A stretch of DNA of 19,335 nucleotides, taken from assembly GCA_937132175.1 (NCBI GenBank), contig CAKZNU010000073.1:1-19335 (forward strand), in the 5' to 3' direction. A model generated the notes under the pieces. The model had not been told where the DNA came from, ran no database searches, and worked only from the letters and a program-made list of their open reading frames with translations. The position numbers and the translations under genes were made by a program. Origin of the DNA: an uncultured euryarchaeote (lineage in GTDB: Archaea > Nanohalarchaeota > Nanosalinia > Nanosalinales > Nanosalinaceae). Below, one piece after another: positions 6,765-13,974 of the stretch (its first letter is position 1; the number at the start of each line of letters is the position of its first letter).

Positions 6765-7457
6765 CTACTGGACGCCGAGAGCTTTCCTGAACACGTAGGT
6801 CGAGGGCATTATCATGAGGAAGTAAAGCCCCAGCCAGTTCAAGGCTGTACCTGCCAGCGGTATCGAAAACGGCAGGTTCACAAACCGTGCGGAAAACTTC
6901 ACGGAGCCGGCCTCTGCATCGACGGATTTCAGAGCCCAGTCTATCCCAGAGAACTCGATGGTATCACCTTTCTCAAGCTCTCTTTCCTCCATCAGGAGAG
7001 TTCCGGAGGATGTATTCGCGGTAAATGGAACGGAGCTGCCGGCATATGTAAGCTGGCCTGAGAGCCCATCACCGGTTTCCTCAAGATCTATCTGTGGTGA
7101 ATACGTTGATCCAAGCCACGGGAAGAAGAGTCCGACAAATACAACCGTCACCAGCATCGGCTTGAGGTTAAGCATCATGAACTCTTGGTTTAGCTTAAGC
7201 GTTTCCTTCATCTCATCCCAGTTTTCACCGGGATCCGCATCACTCTCTTTCATCTGTTCCTGTCTCTCACTGATCTTTTCCTTTATGCGGTCCGCCTCCT
7301 CAATATCAAGGAAGATGTAATAGATTACAGAGAAAAGCAGGGCCAGACACAGAGAGAAAAAGGCAAGTGAGATGTATGGACCTAGAGCAAGTACAGGCTG
7401 AAACAGTACGTCATATGAGGAAAAAAGCGGGTTCAGCAAAGCACTTATACCTGCCAT
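6765..7457 (-). CDS. EMC3/DUF106 (archaeal YidC-like, Ylp) membrane insertase homologue
   Basis: Archaeal DUF106 proteins belong to the Oxa1/YidC/EMC3/TMCO1 superfamily and are thought to help insert membrane proteins alongside SecY. The 230-residue product has the expected plan: a first membrane segment (about 28-52, ISLAFFSLCLALLFSVIYYI), a charged cytosolic helical hairpin (about 53-100), a second segment (about 100-117, PMLVTVVFVGLFFPWLG), and a third near the C-terminus (about 205-222). Between the last two lies an external loop of about 75 residues that looks beta-rich and polar, longer than I expect in the minimal archaeal form. The gene lies 63 nt after secY on the same strand, a common archaeal arrangement. 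A TTAAAG element at 7481-7486 may provide its own promoter. Confidence 0.87.
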   Translation of the reverse strand: MAGISALLNPLFSSYDVLFQPVLALGPYISLAFFSLCLALLFSVIYYIFLDIEEADRIKEKISERQEQMKESDADPGENWDEMKETLKLNQEFMMLNLKPMLVTVVFVGLFFPWLGSTYSPQIDLEETGDGLSGQLTYAGSSVPFTANTSSGTLLMEERELEKGDTIEFSGIDWALKSVDAEAGSVKFSARFVNLPFSIPLAGTALNWLGLYFLMIMPSTYVFRKALGVQ

Positions 7458-7480
7458 AGATTTACTTTGTGGCCGATACC

Positions 7481-7486
7481 TTTAAG
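7481..7486 (-). promoter_or_regulatory. Possible TATA element of the EMC3-like gene
   Basis: The minus strand reads TTAAAG about 27 nt upstream of the ATG at 7457. It follows an imperfect inverted repeat (AGCCAC...GTGGCT) just after the secY stop codon. Together they could end secY transcription and restart it, but both signals are weak. Confidence 0.3.
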
Positions 7487-7520
7487 CCACTTGGAGCCGG
7501 TCCGGTGGCTGGGCGCGGAG

Positions 7521-8912
7521 CTACCCGAGGAAGTCTTTCAGTGCGGGATGGAGCTCTTCCATGTGTTTCTGTGCAAGCTCTTCGTACATCTTGTAGAGTA
7601 TCATCACTGTAAGGAGGATTCCGGTTCCGCCGCCTGCTGCACTTGTCATGTTTGCTACAGCCGCAAGCAGACCTACCGCGAATCCTGAAAGGATTGTCAG
7701 AGACGGGATGTAACGGTTCAGGACCTTCTTTATGACGCGCTTGTCCTTCCTGAATCCAGGGACCTTCATGCCTGTCTGCTGTATCTGTTCAGCTACGGAG
7801 TCCGCGTCCTGGCCGGACGTCCTCATCCAGAAGATCGAAAACATTATCGACCCAAATGCATAGACCGAGGTGTAGAACAGTATGTGGCCTATGCCTCCTG
7901 CGGTTATGGTGCCGGTTTCCAGTAACGTGGTGAAGGTGCTGGTCGGAGCCTGCAGGAGCGCGATAAGTCCGGAGGTTGCCTGCCCTCCCTCGAAGCATCC
8001 GAGAATGGAGCATCCGTTCTGCCCTGCAAGCGATGACCCTAGGATCCTGAAGTTTGTTATCAGTGCCGCAATCAGTATTACAGGCATGTTTGAGGTATAC
8101 AGGAACTTGAGAGGCCATTTCTGTCCGAAGCCTCTTACGTCACCGAAGGTCAGGGGTATCTCCACCTTCATCGATTGCATGTACACAACGGCTGCAAATA
8201 CAAGTATCGTAGAGATTATAGGCAGCATATCCAGAGGGTTTAAGGTATTGAGGAAGCTGAAAAGGGCGCCAACGGGTGCACTGCTTCCGGTCGTACTCCA
8301 GTATATGTCACCGTTTCTAGTTAGGGGGGATACCGAGCTTATGTATACGGCTTTGGATACTCCTGCTGCGATGAAAAGCCCTGTTCCGGAGCCGAAGCCC
8401 CATTTCTGCACGAGGTCATCCATCAGTATTATGAGCCATCCTCCGGCTATAAGCTGTGCCGTAAGGAAGAGTACTATTCCGGGCCCTAGCTGTGCCGGTG
8501 AGCCGAAGTTACCGGTGACCACCCAGCCAGATGCCTGTATAACTGTCAGGGAGTAAGCCAGTACCTTCTGTGCTGCCTGGAACTTCTGTTTTCCTTTCTG
8601 TGAGTTAGTGTTCCAGTCAAGTAGATCGGATCCTACAAGCATCTGTAGTACGATGCTGGATGTAACTATCGGTCCGATCCCCAGAGTGATTACTGAACCA
8701 ATCTGTGCTCCGAGAAGAGTCTGGAACGTTCTCAAACGAGTAAGCGCCTGCTCCACTGCCTGGGAGTTTGCTCCACTGACGTTGATCGATCCCAGGGCGA
8801 AGTAGATTACAAGGACTACGCCTGTCCACATCAGCATCTCTTTCAGGGATTGTTCCTTCTCCGGTTCCCTTATACTGGGGAGATAGCTTGCGATCTGGAC
8901 AAACGAGACCAT
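7521..8912 (-). CDS. secY: Preprotein translocase subunit SecY
   Basis: SecY forms the protein-conducting channel of the cytoplasmic membrane. The 463-residue product has about ten hydrophobic segments, and the N-terminus and plug region are archaeal in type (SIREPEKEQSLKEMLMWTG, then GIGPIVTSSIVLQMLVGSDL). The conserved loop with KVEIPLTFGDVRGFG and PLKFLYTSNMPVIL and a C-terminal segment with GGGTGILLTVMILYKMYEEL are also seen. The length fits archaeal SecY (about 430-490). It follows uL15 after 4 nt, the usual end of the archaeal spc operon. The long loop between segments 7 and 8 (NGCSILGCFEGGQATSG) carries two cysteines that could form an external disulfide. Confidence 0.97.
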   Translation of the reverse strand: MVSFVQIASYLPSIREPEKEQSLKEMLMWTGVVLVIYFALGSINVSGANSQAVEQALTRLRTFQTLLGAQIGSVITLGIGPIVTSSIVLQMLVGSDLLDWNTNSQKGKQKFQAAQKVLAYSLTVIQASGWVVTGNFGSPAQLGPGIVLFLTAQLIAGGWLIILMDDLVQKWGFGSGTGLFIAAGVSKAVYISSVSPLTRNGDIYWSTTGSSAPVGALFSFLNTLNPLDMLPIISTILVFAAVVYMQSMKVEIPLTFGDVRGFGQKWPLKFLYTSNMPVILIAALITNFRILGSSLAGQNGCSILGCFEGGQATSGLIALLQAPTSTFTTLLETGTITAGGIGHILFYTSVYAFGSIMFSIFWMRTSGQDADSVAEQIQQTGMKVPGFRKDKRVIKKVLNRYIPSLTILSGFAVGLLAAVANMTSAAGGGTGILLTVMILYKMYEELAQKHMEELHPALKDFLG

Positions 8913-8916
8913 TTAG

Positions 8917-9345
8917 TTATTCCTCTGTCTGTACTGCTTGACCTTCGGATTCCTGAATCTTTGTCTCTGCGGAGTCCGAGAACTGTTCAGCCCTAACCTC
9001 GATATCGGTTCTGAGCTCTCCTCCACCCAGGATCTTGTCGTATCCTGCCTCCTCCGCGTGGAAGATGTAGCCGTCCTCGGTTTCCTCGGCACAGCCTTCC
9101 TCAACGAACTCGTCTATTCTCTGGTCTATGTCTCTCAGGTTGATGCCGTCCTGTTCCGGCTTTCTGGACGTGAACCCGTGTTCACCGAGTTCATTAACCC
9201 CGTTCTCTTGGAGCTTCTGGGACTGTCCCTTTTTTCCGCTTCCTGCGTCGCCTCGTCCACCACGGTTTCCTGCTCCCCTGTTCTTCTTGGAGCTTCCGTG
9301 TCCGTGGCTTCCTGACCTGTTCTTTGATGATCTTCTGTTAACCAT
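8917..9345 (-). CDS. rpl15: 50S ribosomal protein uL15
   Basis: A large-subunit protein that binds 23S rRNA. The 142-residue product has the Gly/Arg/Ser-rich N-terminal tail (SGSHGHGSSKKNRGAGNRGG), the conserved INLRDIDQRIDEFVEEG segment, and the YDKILGGGELRTDIEVRAEQFSDSA C-terminal domain typical of archaeal uL15. It ends in an acidic tail. The start is ATG at 9345, 6 nt after the uL30 stop codon. Position between uL30 and secY is canonical. Confidence 0.96.
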   Translation of the reverse strand: MVNRRSSKNRSGSHGHGSSKKNRGAGNRGGRGDAGSGKKGQSQKLQENGVNELGEHGFTSRKPEQDGINLRDIDQRIDEFVEEGCAEETEDGYIFHAEEAGYDKILGGGELRTDIEVRAEQFSDSAETKIQESEGQAVQTEE

Positions 9346-9351
9346 GATTTT

Positions 9352-9672
9352 TCACCTCATCCTCCGAAGGAGCTCGTCCATATCCTGTCTGTGTCCAAGC
9401 GCTCCTCCCTGACCGGTGTTTTGCTTGGTATCGGCGAAGCCTCCTGAAGGAGGTGAGAGACTTACCGTTTCTCCCTCCTCTGCGTCTAGGACGTCTGAAT
9501 CTACCTCTCCATAGGTTACGTAGTCCTTGACCTTCTTCAGCATTCCCATGGTGGTGTCTTCTTCCTCAAGCATCACCGCCTGGTTTCTGGTGTCCAGACC
9601 AAGGGTCTGAAGAGTGTTCTCTATGTCCTCATCGACGTCTACCGGTCCACGTACTCTTACTGCTGCTATCAT
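9352..9672 (-). CDS. rpl30: 50S ribosomal protein uL30, shortened archaeal form
   Basis: The 106-residue product begins with the uL30 core (AAVRVRGPVDVDEDIENTLQTL, then GMLKKVKDYVTYGEVDSDVL at about 43-62) and ends with the archaeal tail (SPPSGGFADTKQNTGQGGALGHR, then LLRRM). Archaeal and eukaryotic forms are usually about 150 residues or more. Here the segment between the core and the P-P-x-x-G-F tail is only about 20 residues, so roughly 45-50 are missing internally without a frame break. The start is ATG at 9672, overlapping the uS5 TGA (ATGA), with AGGAG upstream. Confidence 0.94.
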   Translation of the reverse strand: MIAAVRVRGPVDVDEDIENTLQTLGLDTRNQAVMLEEEDTTMGMLKKVKDYVTYGEVDSDVLDAEEGETVSLSPPSGGFADTKQNTGQGGALGHRQDMDELLRRMR

Positions 9673-10337
9673 TCTCTACTCCTCTTGTACTCGTTGAGCT
9701 TCTTCATTGCTTTGAACGCTGCCTTCACGACGTTTTCACGGGTTCTGGTCGTACCACGTGTGCTGGCCCAGATGTCCTCTATGCCGGCCAGTTCACACAT
9801 CTTCGTGATGGCCTCTCCTGCTGCCAGACCTGTACCTTTCGGTGCCGGCTTCAGCTCCACCTCTACGGAGCCTGACTTGCCTGTAACCTTGAACGGTATA
9901 GAGTTGTCAGTACTTTCCGTATCCTCCCATGAACCGTTTCCTCTCTGGACCTTGATCAGGTTAAGCTTTGCGTTTCTGGATGCGTCCTCTATGGCTGCAC
10001 GGGTGTCATCTGACTCTCCCATGCCTATTCCTATTACATTGTTCCTATCTCCGAGGATTGACATCGCCTTGGAGTTGTATCTCGCACCGGACTTATGCAT
10101 ACGGACGGTTCTCTTGGAGACGGTTCGGGACTTGCCTCCGCCCTTTCCAGGGGTGCCTCCGATCAAAACGACCTCTTCATCGAGGTCCACAAGCTGGTCT
10201 ACGATCTCAGGCTCCATGATCTCTCTGTCATGGTCAAGAGCCTCAACTATGCCTGTAATCTGTTCTCTGGCCACCATCTTTCCGAGCTTGGTCTTCGGGT
10301 TCCAGATCTCTTCTTCCTCAGTCTGTTGTTCTGTCAC
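9669..10337 (-). CDS. rps5: 30S ribosomal protein uS5
   Basis: A small-subunit protein near the mRNA entry channel that contributes to decoding fidelity. The 222-residue product has the N-terminal dsRBD-like S5 domain (SKRTVRMHKSGARYNSKAMS, IGIGMGESDDTRAAIEDASR) and the C-terminal domain (KPAPKGTGLAAGEAITKMCELAGIEDIW, then GTTRTRENVVKAAFKAM). The size is normal for archaea. The start is GTG at 10337, overlapping the uL18 stop codon by 4 nt (GTGA). Confidence 0.97.
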   Translation of the reverse strand: MTEQQTEEEEIWNPKTKLGKMVAREQITGIVEALDHDREIMEPEIVDQLVDLDEEVVLIGGTPGKGGGKSRTVSKRTVRMHKSGARYNSKAMSILGDRNNVIGIGMGESDDTRAAIEDASRNAKLNLIKVQRGNGSWEDTESTDNSIPFKVTGKSGSVEVELKPAPKGTGLAAGEAITKMCELAGIEDIWASTRGTTRTRENVVKAAFKAMKKLNEYKRSRE

Positions 10338-10843
10338 TGGTAAGCACCCTCAATGTTTTCTTTCACATCTTCTACGTCTTCCGGAACGTTTTTACCGGTC
10401 ATCTCCTCGATATGTTCTCCAACCATTCTGGACTCATCAGGTATGGCATCTTCTCCTGCGGGAACCTCGAGGCCTGCGTCTCTGGCACCCTGAACTGCTG
10501 CAAAAACTCTTCCTCCTCTCTTGTCTTTCCTGAGACCGAGATCAAGTATAGCCTCTCCATGTTTTGCCTTGGAGCCGGCTAGGAATCCTGTTAGGTAGGC
10601 AGCGGGAATGTTGCCGGTATTGTGTTCCCATCCGTGTTCCTCAAGCTCCTTGCTTATCGTCTGTGCCTCGTTCTCGTCTCCTTCCGGGCTGTAACTGGAG
10701 ATATGTACGCGTGTGTTTCTGTTGGATGTTCTGACGACGAGTCTCGGCTTGCCGGACTTAACGAGGTCCAGCCTCTGCTCGTAGTCAGTCTTCTGATCCT
10801 TTCTTCTGTGGAAAGGCATCTCTGTGTTTATGCTTTCTGTCAT
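10334..10843 (-). CDS. rpl18: 50S ribosomal protein uL18
   Basis: A 5S rRNA-binding protein of the central protuberance. The product begins MTESINTEMPFHRRKDQKTD, followed by RLDLVKSGKPRLVVRTSNRN and LTGFLAGSKA, and ends in an acidic helix. I chose ATG at 10843 (169 residues). It has the Shine-Dalgarno GGAGTGA with a 7-nt spacer, and that site spans the eL19 TGA stop. An in-frame ATG further upstream at 10873 would add ten residues inside eL19 and lacks such a site. Confidence 0.96.
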   Translation of the reverse strand: MTESINTEMPFHRRKDQKTDYEQRLDLVKSGKPRLVVRTSNRNTRVHISSYSPEGDENEAQTISKELEEHGWEHNTGNIPAAYLTGFLAGSKAKHGEAILDLGLRKDKRGGRVFAAVQGARDAGLEVPAGEDAIPDESRMVGEHIEEMTGKNVPEDVEDVKENIEGAYQ

Positions 10844-10850
10844 CTGTAAA

Positions 10851-11294
10851 TCACTCCATCTCCTCCTCGACAAAGTTTTCGAGGTGGCTAGTGTTTCTGA
10901 AGAAGCCTCCCTTGGCCTTGTCGTAGAGGGTTCTGTACTGTTTCTGTGTTACGTCTCCGTCCTCTTTCATCTGTTTGAGACGGGATCTCAGGGCACGAAT
11001 CTTCTCCATCCATTCGTCCTTCTCGGACTTTCTGGCAGTTTTCGTACCTTTTCTGCTTCCCTGGCCTTTCCTCCGGCCCTTGGCTTTCTGTGTTCTCTTT
11101 TCTCTTGCTCTGGATCGGGAAGTACCTTCCTCGTCTCTTTTCTGTATTGTTCCGCCTTCAACCAGGTTTCTGATGTCCTGTCTTGTTATGGCGTCTCCGA
11201 CCTTGTCGGTTTCTTCAGGATCTATCCAGACCCTGTCCTCTCCTACGCCGAGTACATCGGCTGCGATCCTTTTCTGTGACTTTAGATCTGACAT
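10851..11294 (-). CDS. rpl19e: 50S ribosomal protein eL19
   Basis: An archaeal/eukaryotic large-subunit protein. The 147-residue product carries the family signature at its start (SQKRIAADVLGVGEDRVWID) and the very basic middle (RSRAREKRTQKAKGRRKGQG). The C-terminal helix with IRALRSRLKQMKEDGDVTQK and YRTLYDKAKGGFFRN is also present. It begins with ATG at 11294, sharing one nucleotide with the eL32 stop (TAATG). Confidence 0.97.
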   Translation of the reverse strand: MSDLKSQKRIAADVLGVGEDRVWIDPEETDKVGDAITRQDIRNLVEGGTIQKRDEEGTSRSRAREKRTQKAKGRRKGQGSRKGTKTARKSEKDEWMEKIRALRSRLKQMKEDGDVTQKQYRTLYDKAKGGFFRNTSHLENFVEEEME

Positions 11295-11620
11295 CAGTAC
11301 TCACCTCTGTTAAGTACGTGTATATCCTTTTCATCCGCCTTCTGGACGATCTCTTCCTTCTTTCTGCCTCCAACCGTCGAACCAATCCTTGCGGCCTCGT
11401 CTTCGTTCACGTCTTCTAGGTCCGAGGGGTTATGAACCTGTACCTCCTCGAGTCCGGATGGATGCATGTTTCTTCGATCCTTGGCCGTTCTGTATCCTGG
11501 CTCTGGTTTCGGTACAGCGCCTTTCTCATTTCTTCTTGACTTCGAGTGTGTTCCTGTGGGACTTCTCCAGGACTCGGGTACGTTTTTTCTCTTGCTTGAT
11601 TCTTCTCTGTCAAAACTCAT
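11294..11620 (-). CDS. rpl32e: 50S ribosomal protein eL32, short form
   Basis: The 108-residue product shows the eL32 core: VPESWRSPTGTHSKSRRNEKG, PKPEPGYRTAKDRRNMHPSG and RIGSTVGGRKKEEIVQKADE. It lacks the longer N-terminal region found in many archaeal forms (130 or more residues, and much longer in haloarchaea). Start ATG at 11620 overlaps the uL6 stop codon by one base, and no upstream in-frame alternative fits. Its place between uL6 and eL19 is canonical. Confidence 0.94.
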   Translation of the reverse strand: MSFDREESSKRKNVPESWRSPTGTHSKSRRNEKGAVPKPEPGYRTAKDRRNMHPSGLEEVQVHNPSDLEDVNEDEAARIGSTVGGRKKEEIVQKADEKDIHVLNRGEY

Positions 11621-12141
11621 TATTCCTCTGCCTCCGTGATGTAGATTCCGTCTTGGAAGGTTCTTGGATCCCTGTTGCCTTTCTCTGATAGGGACTCGAT
11701 TCTTGCCGCGGTCTGTGCAACCTTTTCCTTGTCGCTGCCACGGACCGTGACATCTTCTCCATCTACCTCTACCTCGACGTCTTCCATGATCTCTGCTTCT
11801 CTGGGGTTTCTCTCGCCCATAAAGTTCTCGACCTTCAGACTTCCGTCCTCGGTTTTGATGTCCATCGGGAAGTGTGCGTAGACGCCCTTTAGTCTGTAGA
11901 CGTGTTCGTCCTCAAGTCCTTCAACCATGTTTTCGGTGTGGCTGCGGAACGTCTTCAGTATACTTTTGACGTCTTTCTTGTCTGAATCCGTCGAGAAGGT
12001 TACATTGTCCTCCGATGTCTCGACGTCTACGAGGGCGTGATCCATCTTCTTGGTGACCGTTTCCGAGCCCTCGGACAGGTGGAGCTCTGAGCCGTCGTAG
12101 CTGGCTTCTATGCCTTCCGGTATCTCTGTCTGTATATTCAT
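11620..12141 (-). CDS. rpl6: 50S ribosomal protein uL6
   Basis: A large-subunit protein near the factor-binding site. The 173-residue product has two repeated L6 domains. The first includes VKSILKTFRSHTENMVEGLE and VYRLKGVYAHFPM. The second includes NFMGERNPREAEIMEDVEVE and TVRGSDKEKVAQTAARIESL, ending in RTFQDGIYIT. The sequence is strongly acidic, as in halophiles. The start is ATG at 12141, 9 nt after the uS8 stop. Confidence 0.97.
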   Translation of the reverse strand: MNIQTEIPEGIEASYDGSELHLSEGSETVTKKMDHALVDVETSEDNVTFSTDSDKKDVKSILKTFRSHTENMVEGLEDEHVYRLKGVYAHFPMDIKTEDGSLKVENFMGERNPREAEIMEDVEVEVDGEDVTVRGSDKEKVAQTAARIESLSEKGNRDPRTFQDGIYITEAEE

Positions 12142-12150
12142 TCTTGTCCC

Positions 12151-12540
12151 TCAGTAGACGTATCCCAGTAGTTTTCCACCTATCTGTTTTTCACGTGCCT
12201 CTTTATGGGTCATTACACCCTGAGGCGTTGTAACGATGAGCTCGCCGAAGTCTCTGGCAGGAAGATATCTTCTTGCCCACTTTGCGTACTCATCGTTCGT
12301 CATCGAGAACCTTGGCTTGATCGACTGGCATTCGTTGATTCTTTCCGTTACCTCGACCTTGAACTCGTTTCCCTCGCCGTCCTCAATGAGCTCGAAGACG
12401 CCGATGTATCCTTCCTGCTGTAATTCAATGAGGACGTTTTTCACCAGGTTGCTCGTCGGTGAGATCCTGGCGTAGTCGTTGCCTGCTCTCACTGCGTTGT
12501 TTATCGAGGACATGGCGTCACTCAGTACGTCCTGCGTCAT
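12151..12540 (-). CDS. rps8: 30S ribosomal protein uS8
   Basis: A primary 16S rRNA-binding protein. The 129-residue product begins DVLSDAMSSINNAVRAGND, has VLIELQQEGYIGVFELIEDG, and ends with the conserved C-terminal VTTPQGVMTHKEAREKQIGG and LLGYVY. It is full length for an archaeal uS8. The start is ATG at 12540, 41 nt after the uS14 stop; that short gap shows no distinct signal. Confidence 0.97.
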   Translation of the reverse strand: MTQDVLSDAMSSINNAVRAGNDYARISPTSNLVKNVLIELQQEGYIGVFELIEDGEGNEFKVEVTERINECQSIKPRFSMTNDEYAKWARRYLPARDFGELIVTTPQGVMTHKEAREKQIGGKLLGYVY

Positions 12541-12581
12541 ACCTTACCACCTTCTGTTGTATATCTCATCTTTTGTCTACC

Positions 12582-12806
12582 TCAGCTGAGCTGTTCGAAT
12601 CCTAGTTTTTCCGCGATTTCTCTGAAGCACTGTCTGCAGTAGTTGAGGCCGTACTTCGAGATTACTCCTCGGCCTGTTCTGCCGCATCTCCTGCACTCCT
12701 TATCGGACTTTGCGTTGTCCCTGTCCTTCGGAGTATTGTGTTTCTCAAACTTCTTTCTCTTACCTTCCTTATGGTCGATCTGTTCAAGTACGTCTTCGTA
12801 TCCCAT
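12582..12806 (-). CDS. rps14: 30S ribosomal protein uS14, zinc-binding type with N-terminal extension
   Basis: The 74-residue product has the zinc ribbon Cys38-x2-Cys41 (CRRCG) and Cys57-x2-Cys60 (YCRQCFREIAEKLGF) of archaeal uS14. About 30 charged residues precede it (VLEQIDHKEGKRKKFEKHN), roughly 20-25 more than the minimal 50-55 residue archaeal form. Start ATG at 12806 overlaps the uL5 stop by one base (TAATG), and no internal Met is available, so the extension is probably real. Confidence 0.95.
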   Translation of the reverse strand: MGYEDVLEQIDHKEGKRKKFEKHNTPKDRDNAKSDKECRRCGRTGRGVISKYGLNYCRQCFREIAEKLGFEQLS

Positions 12807-13315
12807 TACTCTGTCACCTCTATGTCCAGCTCTTCCCGGACGAACTCTCTGGCCTCATCGTCATCGATCCTGTGGCTGTCACCGATCTCCCTTGGCTTGT
12901 GATCTCTCTTCTTCGTCCTGTAGCCAGGGCGCTCAAGCTTTACTGCGGCCTCGAAGCCACGCATGCCGATGTCGGCGTCGTACTCGATTCCCGGAACATC
13001 GATGTACTCTGATATTCCAAATGAGAAGTTTCCGTTGCCGTCGAATGAGTCTTGAGAGATACCGTTTTCTATTGCAGGCTTCACTTCTTCCAGGAACTCT
13101 CTGGCCTCTTCACCTCGCAGAGTCGTCATGACACCAAGGTTTAGACCGGCTCTCTTGCCGAAAGTCTTAGCATCGGAGCCTGACTCGGTTTCGACAGGTG
13201 TGCTGTCGGTAAGCTTCCGGATAAGAGTCTTTGCCTTCTGTACCTCATCTCCTACCTCTCCGGTTCCTATGTTGACTACGACCTTCGCTACGTATGTCTC
13301 CTTCATCTCATTCAT
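12806..13315 (-). CDS. rpl5: 50S ribosomal protein uL5
   Basis: A 5S rRNA-binding protein contacting the P-site tRNA. The product begins near METYVAKVVVNIGTGE-like sequence (KETYVAKVVVNIGTGEVGD) and contains TLIRKLTDSTPV, KRAGLNLGVMTTLRGEEARE and FGISEYIDVPGIEYDADIG. The start chosen is ATG at 13315 (169 residues). GGAGTGA lies 5 nt before it and includes the TGA stop of eS4. A GTG at 13324 (three codons earlier) would sit within that ribosome-binding site. A later ATG at 13306 is also possible. Confidence 0.95.
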   Translation of the reverse strand: MNEMKETYVAKVVVNIGTGEVGDEVQKAKTLIRKLTDSTPVETESGSDAKTFGKRAGLNLGVMTTLRGEEAREFLEEVKPAIENGISQDSFDGNGNFSFGISEYIDVPGIEYDADIGMRGFEAAVKLERPGYRTKKRDHKPREIGDSHRIDDDEAREFVREELDIEVTE

Positions 13316-13320
13316 ATTTA

Positions 13321-13971
13321 TCACTCCAGCTCCGTTCCTGTAACTGCTACAAGATTTTCAAGCTGTGTCTCGAACTCCTCATCTGCCTCAACCAGAGCTG
13401 TATCCGGATTCATTCCTCTCTCCGTGACTTCCTTGACTGTTGCTCTGTCTCCGGCGTGACTGCCTTTTCTGATTATAACTTCGGCACCTTCCTCAAGCTC
13501 TATCTCCTCGACGCCTTCGTCGAAGACCAGGGTGTTTCCGGTCTGGAAGTCGTCTCTGGTGCTGTAGTTTTCGCCGTTGTGAAGACGGTAGAGAAGTCTT
13601 TCGCCCTGTTTATCCTTCCCTGTAATCTTCGCAACCGTCTCTGTGTTCTCTGTGCGGACGAACTCCATGCGCCCGGCGTTTCTCATGACTCTGTAGGATT
13701 CTTCTGCGGGAGGAAGCTCTACGACATCGAGCTCTCCGAGGCCTTCCCTGATATCTTTTACGGGTTCCCCGTTCCTGAGTAAGTCTCCGTTCCTGACTAT
13801 CTTTTTTGCCTCCTTCTTTGTATCGGCGTACTCAACCACGTCCCTCAGGAAAAGTACTGCCGGTACAGATGTCTCCGTCGACCTTGATCCTTCCGTTGTG
13901 GAGACGTACTTTTGCTCCTGTTCCGTAACCGGGTAATGGTTCGGTGCCGAAAGCTTCTTCTGGTGTGTCAT
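13321..13971 (-). CDS. rps4e: 30S ribosomal protein eS4
   Basis: An archaeal/eukaryotic small-subunit protein with S4, central and KOW domains. The 216-residue product has VPAVLFLRDVVEYADTKKEA and KKIVRNGDLLRNGEPVKDIR (S4-like RNA-binding region, about 37-75), a central domain (LLYRLHNGENY, NTLVFDEG), and a KOW-like segment near RKGSHAGDRATVKEV. The usual archaeal length is about 230-245, so this form is somewhat short. The start is ATG at 13971, 3 nt after the uL24 stop. Confidence 0.96.
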   Translation of the reverse strand: MTHQKKLSAPNHYPVTEQEQKYVSTTEGSRSTETSVPAVLFLRDVVEYADTKKEAKKIVRNGDLLRNGEPVKDIREGLGELDVVELPPAEESYRVMRNAGRMEFVRTENTETVAKITGKDKQGERLLYRLHNGENYSTRDDFQTGNTLVFDEGVEEIELEEGAEVIIRKGSHAGDRATVKEVTERGMNPDTALVEADEEFETQLENLVAVTGTELE

Positions 13972-13974
13972 TGT

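Noticed and set aside
7487..7517. Inverted repeat AGCCAC/GTGGCT after secY as a terminator
   Set aside because: The stem is only 6 bp with a long loop and no oligo-T tract follows, so I do not list it as a terminator.
7882..8556. Plus-strand open frame of 224 codons
   Set aside because: It is the complement of secY, which is unambiguous. No ribosome-binding site or domain supports it.
9685..10533. Long plus-strand open frame of 282 codons
   Set aside because: It lies antisense to uS5 and uL18, whose protein families are clear. Its composition is Ser/Pro/Arg rich without recognisable domains.
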